A stretch of DNA of 64,000 bases from contig JAMXHR010000017.1 of NCBI GenBank assembly GCA_023955635.1, positions 310,001-374,000 on the forward strand, in the 5' to 3' direction. Origin of the DNA: Methanosarcina sp. ERenArc_MAG2. Lineage in GTDB: Archaea > Halobacteriota > Methanosarcinia > Methanosarcinales > Methanosarcinaceae. Position numbers and translations under genes: made by a program. How positions within the stretch are numbered: position 1 is the stretch's first letter; every line of letters begins with the position of its first letter. Below the pieces are notes generated by a model, which made no database searches, was not told where the DNA came from, and saw nothing but the letters and a program-made list of their open reading frames with translations. Below, piece by piece: positions 1 to 8,605 of the stretch.

Positions 1-27
1 CAGTTGTCTATCTTTATTTTTTTCTTA

Positions 28-600
28 TTAGTTCTCTTTCAGGCCTTTTCCTATTTTCCAGGCGGCTCCGGCATAGTCCCCCACTGCCCAGTAGCTGTTG
101 TCAGGCATGGTAAGGAGCAGGGGTTTCATTTTCTTAATATCGGGCTTCCCTTGAGTAAGGCACTGCTCTTCGGAATAAGCGGCAATAATTTCTCCCACAA
201 AAAAGTAGTGTGTTGGAAACTCTAAGGTTTCGACCAGCCGGCACTCAAGGTTCACAGTACACTTTTTGATCATGGGCGCTGTCCCTAACTCTCCGTAAAA
301 TATTTCAAACAAGTCGGATTTGTCAATCTTTTCCCCGGAGACAAGCCCGCAGTAATCGGTTTCTTTAATCATATCCTTTCCGGGAAAATTGACGCTGAAG
401 AACCCATTTTTCTTTATACCCTCTGGCGTGTAATGGGATTTGTGTACTCCCATTCCAATCATCGGAGGGTTTGCATTCACACGGCTGGCCCAGCCCAGGG
501 CCATGAAATTGGCTTTTCCTTTAACTTTTGCCCCGAGAAGGGTTACCGGCATAGGACAGACGAATACATTGTTATTGATCTTGATTTTCTCTGCCACCAT
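28..600 (-). CDS. Flavin reductase-like FMN-binding protein
   Basis: A 190-residue protein of the flavin reductase-like (DIM6/NTAB, flavoredoxin) family. These cytoplasmic proteins bind FMN in a split barrel and either reduce flavin with NAD(P)H or act as small electron carriers. The N-terminal stretch 'PMPVTLLGAKVKGKANFMAL' and the following 'ASRVNANPPMIGMGV' are the usual FMN-contacting strand and loop, and the C-terminal 'YWAVGD' is typical of the archaeal group. The length is normal and the ATG start sits at the very end of the conserved fold. No operon partner is close: the next gene on the same strand ends about 120 bases upstream. Substrate and partner cannot be read from sequence. Confidence 0.85.
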   Translation of the reverse strand: MVAEKIKINNNVFVCPMPVTLLGAKVKGKANFMALGWASRVNANPPMIGMGVHKSHYTPEGIKKNGFFSVNFPGKDMIKETDYCGLVSGEKIDKSDLFEIFYGELGTAPMIKKCTVNLECRLVETLEFPTHYFFVGEIIAAYSEEQCLTQGKPDIKKMKPLLLTMPDNSYWAVGDYAGAAWKIGKGLKEN

Positions 601-718
601 GGTACTTTTCCCCAGCCTATTTATGCATTCATATTACATCGAGTTTGATGGCGCGTTTTCAAAAAAATATATGGAAGTATAATTTGAAGAATGAAATCAA
701 TAAATTACAACTTTTTAA

Positions 719-1006
719 TCACAATTTTTTGTATACATTAATTTCAGTTTCTTTTTCAAGATATTCTGAAAGCAAAGGAAATATCTCTCTAAAATGATTG
801 GAGTTTAAGTGTTTATCCAGGCTGTTTTCATCCTTCCACTCTTCTAGCATAGTCAAAATTCCTGAATTCTCTAATTCCTGGTATATCCCATATTCTATGC
901 ATCCCTCTTCTTTTAATGATTCTCCAACAAGGTTTTTACATAAACCTATGAATTCTTGAATTTTTTCAGGTTTGACATTGTTTTTTGCAACAACTCTTAT
1001 CGTCAA
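719..1006 (-). CDS. Antibiotic biosynthesis monooxygenase (ABM) domain protein
   Basis: A 95-residue single-domain protein of the ABM/YgiN dimeric ferredoxin-like fold. It begins 'MTIRVVAKNNVKPEKIQEF', continues with the family's Glu/Cys-Gly segment ('EEGCIEYGIYQE') and the alpha-helical 'EEWKDENSLDKHLNSNHF', where the His belongs to the conserved W-x-(6-7)-H-xx-S/T-xHF motif. Relatives are cofactor-free quinol or polyketide monooxygenases or stress proteins that detoxify reactive quinones; in archaea the substrate is generally unknown. It stands alone between a flavin reductase-like gene and a nitroreductase, all on the minus strand, which suggests a small redox or detoxification neighbourhood, although the spacings give no proof of co-transcription. 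Confidence 0.85.
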   Translation of the reverse strand: MTIRVVAKNNVKPEKIQEFIGLCKNLVGESLKEEGCIEYGIYQELENSGILTMLEEWKDENSLDKHLNSNHFREIFPLLSEYLEKETEINVYKKL

Positions 1007-1275
1007 TAAATCACCAGCTTCTTATAAAACCAATTTTTCCTAAAATTCCCGGACTTCTATTAGCTTTTCTCTGCCAGGGATGTGTTGTGGGAAGGCTTTT
1101 TTGCATTTCCCGCATTCAAAACCTGAAAGCACGGCTCTGTCCCTCAAGCAGGCTATCATAGATAAATTTTGGTTCTCTTAAGACTCCATTTGCGGATTCA
1201 AATCTTTGGGATCTTCTATTTTGATATTCTTTTTCTGAAGCAGTACAGAGTTTCGATTTTGCCGGTTTTACAGCT

Positions 1276-1798
1276 TCATTTTTTCTTCTGACCGTACCTG
1301 TTGTGGTAAACTTTCTCTTCCCTGTACCGGTCCTGAGGTCCGGGGTTTGGGCAGGATAGCCTATAGGTACAAAAGCCAGAGGAATTACATGTTCAGGCAG
1401 CCCAAAAGCTTTCCTAAAACCTTCAATCCGATCCTTTATCGGATAGATTCCTGTCCAGACTGCTCCAACCCCGACAGCATGAGCTGCAAGCAGGAGATTC
1501 TGGGTTGCTGCCGAACAGTCCTGCACCCAGTATCCGGGAACTTTTCCTGAGTCGTGTCTCCGCAGATAAGGATTGCAAGGGATGCTTCCCTGCACATGCC
1601 AGCATAAGGGCTGAATGTAGGAATTTCTTCGAGGAGCTTTCTGTCATCAATAACAATGAAGACCCAGGGCTGGGAATTGACAGCAGAAGGAGCGCTCATT
1701 GCAGCCCGGAGCAGTTCAGTAACAAGCTCCTGGGAAACTGGTCGGTCTGTGTATTTTCTGATGCTTCTCCGAGTGTGAATTGCTTCAAGAGTATCCAT
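1276..1798 (-). CDS. Nitroreductase family protein, two apparent frameshifts
   Basis: An FMN-dependent nitroreductase-fold protein of about 174 residues. The start is the ATG at 1798 (MDTLEAIHTRRSIRKYTDRP), the usual N-terminus with the R-R-S-x-R-x-Y FMN-binding motif; an in-frame upstream ATG at 1846 would add 16 non-conserved residues. The middle (QDCSAATQNLLLAAHAVGVG) and the tail (EEKVYHNRYGQKKK then TGA at 1276-1278) are normal for the family but lie in three frames. Adding one G to the minus-strand GG near 1535 (giving KFPGYWVQDC) and one near 1332 (giving DLRDRYREEK) restores one continuous frame, so I regard it as an intact gene with two sequence errors. It reduces nitro- or quinone-type substrates with NAD(P)H; the physiological substrate is unknown. 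Confidence 0.8.
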
Positions 1799-1874
1799 AT
1801 CGATGTTTCCTATCCATTCTGAAAAGATTTGAGTGAGAAAACGCATCTCGAATTCTCCTCACTCTGCTCGTCTT

Positions 1875-2432
1875 TTACTTAAACAGGTTCATACCTGTAT
1901 TTTTCGCTTTTTCCATAAGTTCAGTATTGGCCTTGACTTCTCCGGGGGCGTGGTATCCGACTGCCACCAGGGTATCCTTTACTTCCATGCGCATAAAGTT
2001 GGAAATCTGCCCTCCGAACTCCTCATAAACACCTTTGAAAGCCATGGGTTCAGGTGCTCCCTGGGCTCCTATAATTACGGCTTTTTTCCCGGCAGGGAGG
2101 CGGGGAGAGAAGTCAGCGTTGATAAGGGAGTAGCAGCGGTCAAGGAAAAGCCGCATCTGGCCTGTGAACTGACCAAAGTAAATAGGAGAACCGAAGACAA
2201 CTCCGTCTGCTGATGCAAGTTCATCGAATACTTCCACAAGGTCGTCTTCAAGCTTGCATTCTTCGTGGTTCTTGCAGTAATCGCAGCCCTGGCAGCCTAT
2301 GTAGTTCATCTCATTGAGGATGAAGGTTCGGGTTTCAGCACCAGCTTCTGCTGCGCCTGTGAGAACCTGCTGGACAAGGACGTTTGTGTTTCCATTCTTT
2401 CGGGGACTTCCAACAATACCTATAACTTTCAT
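1875..2432 (-). CDS. Iron-sulfur flavoprotein (Isf-like NADPH-dependent FMN reductase family)
   Basis: A 185-residue flavodoxin-fold protein. The N-terminal 'GIVGSPRKNGNTNVL' is the FMN phosphate-binding loop of the NADPH-dependent FMN reductase family. It is followed at about residues 48-59 by a compact cysteine motif C-x2-C-x2-C-x5-C, the spacing that ligates the 4Fe-4S cluster in Methanosarcina iron-sulfur flavoprotein (Isf). 'VVFGSPIYFGQFTGQM' is the second flavin loop. Isf-type proteins are homodimers that pass electrons from ferredoxin and can reduce O2 or H2O2 in methanogens. The ATG at 2432 is preceded by GAGG at good distance. It diverges from the HxlR regulator at 2609, the usual arrangement for a regulator and its target. 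Confidence 0.88.
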   Translation of the reverse strand: MKVIGIVGSPRKNGNTNVLVQQVLTGAAEAGAETRTFILNEMNYIGCQGCDYCKNHEECKLEDDLVEVFDELASADGVVFGSPIYFGQFTGQMRLFLDRCYSLINADFSPRLPAGKKAVIIGAQGAPEPMAFKGVYEEFGGQISNFMRMEVKDTLVAVGYHAPGEVKANTELMEKAKNTGMNLFK

Positions 2433-2539
2433 TTTATTCTTGCCTCTTGTTCTTTAAACTGAATCTATCCTGAATTTATTTTTGAATTTATATCGGTTTT
2501 TCCTCTTTAAATATCTGTATTTATTGATCTGTAATTTGC

Positions 2540-2608
2540 AGCAACTATACTTATATACTATACATACAATCCGGATACTAACTAACAAAATGGATACTAT
2601 GTGAGCAT
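2540..2608 (+). promoter_or_regulatory. Divergent promoter region with GGATACTA direct repeats
   Basis: The spacer between the Isf-like gene and the HxlR regulator holds a TATA-like stretch (TTATATACTATACATA, about 2551-2566). Two copies of GGATACTA (2573-2580 and 2592-2599) lie 19 bases apart, just upstream of the regulator's start. The repeats are candidate binding sites for the HxlR protein; this is inferred from position only. Confidence 0.45.
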
Positions 2609-2959
2609 ATGGTAAGTGAGATACAAAACAGTAAACATTACCAGTGTCCTGTGGAAGCAACCCTTGAGGTAATCGGAGGCAAATGGAAGCCTATTATCCT
2701 CTGGCAGTTAAGAGCGGAAAAGCTGCGTTTTTCAGGGCTCCAGCAAAGCATGCAGGGTATTTCTCCTAAAATGCTTACGAAACAGCTGAGGGAACTTGAA
2801 GAAGACGGGCTTATTCTCAGGCAGGTTTATCCTGAAATCCCACCTAAAGTTGAGTATTCTCTGACCGATTTTGGAAAAACGATGCTTCCTGTTCTGGACT
2901 CTCTCTGCAAATGGGGAAACGAATATCTTGGCAGAGAATGTGTCCTGGGTAAAAAATAA
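2609..2959 (+). CDS. HxlR family winged-helix transcriptional regulator
   Basis: A 116-residue HxlR-type regulator. It carries the family signature near the N-terminus ('CPVEATLEVIGGKWKPIILWQL', with the Cys used for redox or electrophile sensing in several members), then the winged helix ('LQQSMQGISPKMLTKQLRELEEDGLI', 'PPKVEYSLTDFGKTM'). Length is normal. Members bind DNA as dimers and often repress or activate a divergent oxidoreductase; here the divergent neighbour is an Isf-like flavoprotein, so control of that gene is likely. The two GGATACTA repeats just upstream of the start are candidate operators. Confidence 0.88.
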   Translation: MVSEIQNSKHYQCPVEATLEVIGGKWKPIILWQLRAEKLRFSGLQQSMQGISPKMLTKQLRELEEDGLILRQVYPEIPPKVEYSLTDFGKTMLPVLDSLCKWGNEYLGRECVLGKK

Positions 2960-3310
2960 TTGTTCGGCAGAAAACGGATTCAGGATAAACAATGCTTATT
3001 CAACTGGCTGCCTTTCTTTCTTTGAGAAATTTGTTTCCGGTTAATTTCAGAAAGGTTCTAAAATAACAAACATTCACGCAATAAGTAAAAATAATTCCTA
3101 TTCCTGTATGTGGGTATCAGTACTGGATTCTGTTTTTACTTGATTCAGAGATATAACGAATTTAGAATATATTTGGCAATAGAAGAACTTAAAATATATT
3201 CAACAATATTTTCAAAACATTTAAAGTTTTGAAAGTTCAATTCATAAATTATTAGCAAGTTGGAAAGTCACTGAGAACTTGCAGGAATCGAAGAGATCAG
3301 GGTTAAGCGT
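2960..3310. other. Intergenic region, no gene seen
   Basis: The 351 bases between the HxlR regulator and the helicase are AT-rich. I see no convincing reading frame, tRNA or strong hairpin. The helicase promoter must lie in the 3' part, where 'TTTAAAGTTTTG' near 3219 is a weak TATA candidate. Confidence 0.5.
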
Positions 3311-5632
3311 ATGATGCAGAAGAACGGCTACATGAGGTATTTTACAAAACAAAGTTGCTACCCTAATCAGGCAGAAGCCATGGAGAAAATTCACTCGGCT
3401 CTCCTGCAGGAGAAAATCGTGCTTTTTGAGGGGGCATGCGGGACAGGCAAGACTCTGAGTGCACTTGCTCCTGCATTGAGTGTGGGAAAAAACTTAATAA
3501 AATCGTTATTATAGTCACGAATGTCCACCAGCAGATGGTCCAGTTTATAAACGAAGCAAGAGAAATCTCCCTGGGTAACAGCATAAAAACAATCGTTTTT
3601 AAGGGCAAGACCTCTATGTGCCCCGAAAACCTCGATTATGAGGAATGCAAGCTGAAAGGGGAAAATACCTATGATCTCCTTGACTTTGAGAGGGAAGTTT
3701 CTTCAAAGGAAAAAGAAATTAAGGACGCCTACGAAAAATACAAACGGACAAAAGACCCTACCCTTTACGCTTTGAGGAACGAGCTTGAAAAAGAACTCGA
3801 AGAAGCAAGGAAAAAAGCTCAGTCCCTGAGGAGCCGTTCCTGCCCAAAGCTTTATGAGGTACTTAAGTTTGAAGGAAATGAGTTTTCCTCCTGGCTCTTT
3901 TCCAATGTAAGGAGCCCTGAAGAAGTAATGGAATATGCAGAAGACCGGGATATGTGCGGGTATGAACTGCTTAAAAAAGAACTCAAAAATACCGAACTTC
4001 TTATCTGTAATTTCCATCATGTGCTCAGTGCCGAAATCTTCATGACTCTGCTTAAATGGCTTGAACGCGGCCCGGAAGACATTATTCTCATCTTTGACGA
4101 GGCCCATAATATCGAGGCGTCGGCCCGTTCACATTCTTCCATAATGCTCTCTGAACTTACCATTGAAAAAGCCCTTTCTGAAATCGGGGAAATCCCTGAT
4201 TCCGACAGCTCTCCTGTATTCGGGTCGGGAGCTGGCTCAGGAAACGGCATTCCTCTTGATCAGGATTATGCGGTCAGACTGTATGCGAAGAGGCTGTTTT
4301 CCTGCCTGCTGACCGCTCTCAGGGACTCATATGACTCAAAGTTAAAGTTCGGGGAAAGGAACAGGCTTGGAAAAAACTGGCAGGACATTCAGATAAGCGA
4401 CCCTTATGAACGCCTTGACATCCTGAAAGCTCGCTTTTTGCGGGACGCAAAAAAGAAGGATTTGCGGATGAAGAAAAGGTTCTGACCCAGCTGCGGGAAA
4501 TTGGCAAGTTCGGGGGCAGGCTGGAAGAGATTTATGCGGAAAACTACAAAAAGGGGCTTCTCTCGGTCCCGAAACGTTCCCAGATCCGGTATGTTGCTGA
4601 CTTTCTATCCTCTTACCTTGTACTTTCTGACAGGCAGAATTATTATCCGATTCTGAACGTGCGCAGGGACTTTAAAAGCGATAGGGTCGCCGGCAGGATT
4701 GAGCTTTTCACATGCATCCCTAAAAACGTGACCCAGCCTTTGCTTGATTCCGTTTATACTGCAGTGCTTATGTCAGCTACACTTCGGCCTTTCGAGATGG
4801 TCAAATCCACACTTGGCATCTCAAGGGAAGTGGAAGAAATTATCTATGGAACTACATTTCCCCAGGAAAGAAGGCTTACTCTTGCGGTTTCTATTCCCCC
4901 ACTTTTTGCAAAAAATCGGGACAGCTCCGAGACCCTTGAGAGTTTGAAAGAAACTCTGCTTGCGGCTGCTCTTGCATCAGCGGGCAATGTGATTATTTAC
5001 TTCCAGAGCTATGCTGAAGCGCTCCGCTATACCAAACTCCTTGAGCCTGAACTTTCCATCCCCATTTTCCTTGATGAAGTGGGGGTTTCAGCCCAGGAAA
5101 TCCGGGAGGAATTTTTCAAAATCGGAGAGCTGGGAGGAAAAGCCGTACTTATAACTTATCTCTGGGGGACCTTGAGTGAAGGCGTTGATTTCAGAGATGG
5201 TCGAGGCAGGACAGTGATTGTAGTGGGAGTCGGATACCCGGCTCTAAACGACAGAATCAAAGCAGTCGAGTCTGCATATGATACGGTTTTCGGTTGTGGG
5301 GATGGCTGGGAGTTCGCAGTCCAGGTGCCGACAATCAGGAAGGTCAGGCAGGCAATGGGAAGGGTAGTACGTTCTCCGGAGGACTTTGGAGTAAGGATTC
5401 TCCTTGATTCTCGCTACCAGGGTTCCCAGATGCGTAAACTCGGTAAATTTTCGGTATTTGACTATTTCCCACCTGAAGAAAAGAGAGAATTTATTGATGT
5501 GGCACCAAGGGATGTGGGAAGTCTCGTGGAAGAGTTTTTTGCGCACATCACGCCGAATAACCCCGAAAAAAGGAGCCGGAATCTCCGGCTTCAAGTCGGC
5601 TGGAGTTCGGGAGCCTTGCAGAAAAACTTTGA
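3311..5632 (+). CDS. XPD/Rad3-like (DEAD_2) Fe-S DNA helicase, three apparent frameshifts
   Basis: A superfamily 2 helicase of about 774 residues once three one-base deletions are repaired, each in an A run (3487-3492, 4449-4454, 5566-5571). Walker A reads GACGTGKT, the DEAH box is DEAHNIE, and helicase motif VI is QAMGRVVRSPEDFG. Between Walker A and the DEAH box lie cysteines in 'TSMCPENLDYEEC', 'RSCPKLY' and 'DMCGYEL', the pattern of the 4Fe-4S cluster of XPD/Rad3/DinG helicases. These enzymes unwind DNA 5' to 3' in repair. The restored C-terminus ends 'SRLEFGSLAEKL' with TGA at 5630-5632, 65 bases short of the convergent PKD gene; without the last repair the frame runs on into that gene, which is not credible. 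The start could also be the ATG at 3332. Confidence 0.83.
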
Positions 5633-5697
5633 AAGCAGGTTGTTCCCTCACTCAGTTTTTAAATTTGTTTTTTTGAAGACTCCTTCATTTTCTTTTT

Positions 5698-7868
5698 TCA
5701 GACTTTTGTCACTTTTATATAACTTGATTTTGTCTTGGTATTACTCCCTGCTGCATTACTTGCTGTCAGCTTTACCGTGTAAGTTCCTGCTGCTGAATAT
5801 TTATGCGTTGGACTCTTTACCATTGAACTCGTTCCGTCTCCGAAACTCCATTTCCATGAAGTTGGTGATCCTGTGCTGGTATCCGTAAATACGACATTCA
5901 GTGGTGCTTTTCCTGAGAGTGGAGAGCCCCAGAAGTTCGCAACCGGAGTTTGCGAAGTTGCGGTCACTTTTATATAATTGGATTTTGTTACCGTATTACT
6001 TCCTGCAGAATTGGTTGCCGTAAGTATTACTGTGTAATTCCCTTTTGCAGAATATTTATGCGTTGGATTCTTAGTTGTCGAAGTGGTTCCATCTCCAAAA
6101 GTCCATTTCCATGAAGTTGGCGATCCTGTACTTTTGTCAGTAAAGGCAACGCTTAATGGTGCATTTCCTGATGTTGGGGACGCAGAAACTGCAGCAACAG
6201 GTTTTGCTGATGTTGTTACTTTTATATAATTGGACTTTGTTACCGTATTACTGCCTGCAGCATTGGTTGCCGTAAGTGTTACTGTATAATTCCCCTTTGC
6301 AGAATATTTATGCGTTGGACTCTTTACAGTTGAACTCGTTCCGTCTCCGAAACTCCATTTCCATGAAGTTGGTGATCCTGTACTCTTATCAGTGAATGCA
6401 ACATTTAATGGTGCATTTCCTGATGTTGGGGACGCAGAGACTGCAGCAACAGGTTTTGTAACTCCTGTAACTGTTATATAATTGGATTTTGTTACCGTAT
6501 TATTTCCTGCAGCATTGGTTGCTGTAAGTGCTACTGTGTAATTCCCTTTGCAGAATATTTATGCGTTGGATCCTTAGCTGTTGAATTTGTTCCATCTCCA
6601 AAAGTCCATTTCCATGCTGTTGGCGTTCCTGTACTTTTGTCACTAAATGTAACATTCAAAGGTGCATTTCCTGATGTTGGGGACGCAGAGAAGGCAGCAA
6701 CAGGTTTTGTAACTCCTGTAACTGTTATATAATTGGATTTTGTTACCGTATTATTTCCTGCAGCATTGGTTGCTGTAAGTGCTACTGTGTAATTCCCCTT
6801 TGCAGAATATTTATGCGTTGGATCCTTAGCTGTTGAATTTGTTCCATCTCCAAAAGTCCATTTCCATGCTGTTGGCGTTCCTGTACTTTCGTCAGTAAAT
6901 GTAACATTCAAAGGTGCATTTCCTGATGTTGGGGATGCAGAAAATGCAGCAACAGGCTTTTCTGTTCCTGATTTAGAATTAACTAAAGGCAGGTAGTCAG
7001 AATAAATGCTGCCTGTTATATTTTTATATGCAGAATCGGATATTCCGTCTCCATCTTTATCCACTGCAGTTTGAGAGAATCCTGTACCATCAGGTCTTGC
7101 CCAGAAGTTGCCTCCTATATACGCTCCGCCTACAATATTGGTACCTGTTGTCTTTGTAGTACTGTAAACGTTTCCGATCCCGTTTTTAATAGTCATATTA
7201 GTATCATTGAAATAATTGTTGTAAATCAGATTACTATCACTTCTGGGACAGACATACAGACCATAAGCATTGTTGTTTTGAACGGTGTTGCCTGAGAGCT
7301 TGTTGCCGTCAGAACTGCCAACATGAATTCCACGACCATTATTAAATGCCGTATTCTCTGAGAGAGTATTGTCTGTAGCAGTCCCAAGAACAAACCCATA
7401 TTCTCCATCATTTGTAGCCGTATTCTTTGAGATCTGATTTCCTTTGGAGCGCAGGACATAGATTCCATAAGAGTTGTTCAAAAGTTTATTGTTTTCGATT
7501 ATACAGTTACTGCATGATGACAGACAGATTCCTGAGTAGCTGGATCTGGTTGCTCCCACAGTCTTAAACCCAGTTATTTTTATGTTGTTTCCCTGTAGGA
7601 AAAGTACATCGGCACCCGAACTTTTGGCTTTTATTATTGTGTTATCAGGGTTTCCGGATTCTGACCTTATTGTAATACCATTTTTGATTACTTTGATATT
7701 TTCGGTATATGTACCGGGTTTTACAGTTATTACGTCGCCTGAAGTCGAATTGTTCACAGCGGTTTGAATTGAATTTCCTGGCTTGACGATAATGTCAGAC
7801 GCAGCTCCGATACCCGATATTAACACTAAAATTAGAAAAGTTACTAACAAAGCGGTTAATTTTTTTAT
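5698..7868 (-). CDS. NosD/beta-helix surface protein with five PKD domains (copy 1), one apparent frameshift
   Basis: A secreted or cell-surface protein of about 723 residues. Order: signal peptide (LLVTFLILVLISGIGAAS), a right-handed parallel beta-helix of NosD/CASH type built from short N-rich repeats such as 'NKLSGNTVQNNNAYGLYV' over roughly the first 300 residues, then five PKD repeats, each with the W-x-W-x-FGDG core and the 'PTHKYSAKGNYTV' strand. One base is missing near 6544-6549 (CCCTTT where the sister repeats have CCCCTTT or CCCTTTT), which splits the frame. Family members are Methanosarcina envelope proteins thought to mediate adhesion or bind polysaccharide. The best start is ATA at 7868-7866, seven bases from a GGAGG; the first ordinary start is TTG at 7850, too far from it. 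It is a tandem paralogue of the gene at 8606-10525. Confidence 0.82.
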
Positions 7869-8322
7869 TCCAATTCCTCCGTCAATTAAAAGAAGTTTTA
7901 GGCAAGACTTCTTTTATAACTAGGTAAATGTTTTACACTGGATGCCCAAGTGAATTCACGAATTTGAGGGCATGTTCTTATTCAAAGAATTTATTTGCCC
8001 ACAGTAAGATTTTTCAGGTAAATCACCTTAACAGTGTGAGAATTAAAAATAAACTAATATAAATCTGCTGATTTTAACTGATTCTAAATATACTATCAAC
8101 TAAATAAATATTGATGTAGTTTTAATCTAACTGTAAGACAACATTTTAGTTTATTTAATTCAATTGAACATTTTGTTATTTTGAATTCGTATACTCTTTT
8201 TATTTACCAACTGATGGTTGATTTCTAAATAATCCGTAAATTCATCTCAAAAACACGCGTTAATTTCAATGTATAACCCGAAGTTGGGATTAAGAAGAAA
8301 AATGTGAGAAGAAACTGATTTC
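7869..8322. promoter_or_regulatory. Leader and promoter region of surface protein copy 1
   Basis: On the minus strand the leader has GGAGG (7876-7880), then a perfect hairpin with 9-bp arms AAAAGAAGT/ACTTCTTTT (7888-7896 and 7907-7915). The first 220 bases or so are nearly identical to the region upstream of copy 2 (from 10526), so the duplication carried its control region. No reading frame is supported in the remainder. Confidence 0.55.
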
Positions 8323-8518
8323 GTAACTATCCAGCCTACCAAAAATAAGTTGGTTGATCTCAATTTTGATGTAAGAGATACTTCTGATTATTTACTGATA
8401 AACAAATAAAAAAAGCAATCAATAGCCATCAATTAACGGAAACTAATTCAGATAAATTGGTCCATTGAATCTTATTAAGATGGCTATTGAGGTTATTTGC
8501 TCCAGGCTGAATAGTTAC
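8323..8518. mobile_element. MITE, 196-bp family, copy A
   Basis: A non-coding element bounded by terminal inverted repeats GTAACTATCCAGCC (8323-8336) and GGCTGAATAGTTAC (8505-8518), 13 of 14 positions matching. Inside is a second inverted repeat, CAATAGCCATC (8420-8430) and GATGGCTATTG (8479-8489). A second copy of the same length lies at 25226-25421, with compensating changes in the inner stem, and a terminus relic lies near 41154. No transposase with these ends is in the window. Confidence 0.75.
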
Positions 8519-8605
8519 CTTTTTATTCGTATTTCTAAGGGGTTCACTTTTCAGACATGGGATGAATCTTCTATTTAGTCAGTAAAACTGACTTTTATAG
8601 CGCGT

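Noticed and set aside
5633-5888. Helicase frame running 190 bases into the antisense PKD gene, suggesting a fused or truncated helicase
   Set aside because: One extra A in the run at 5566-5571 moves the stop to 5630-5632, just before the PKD gene, with a more natural C-terminus.
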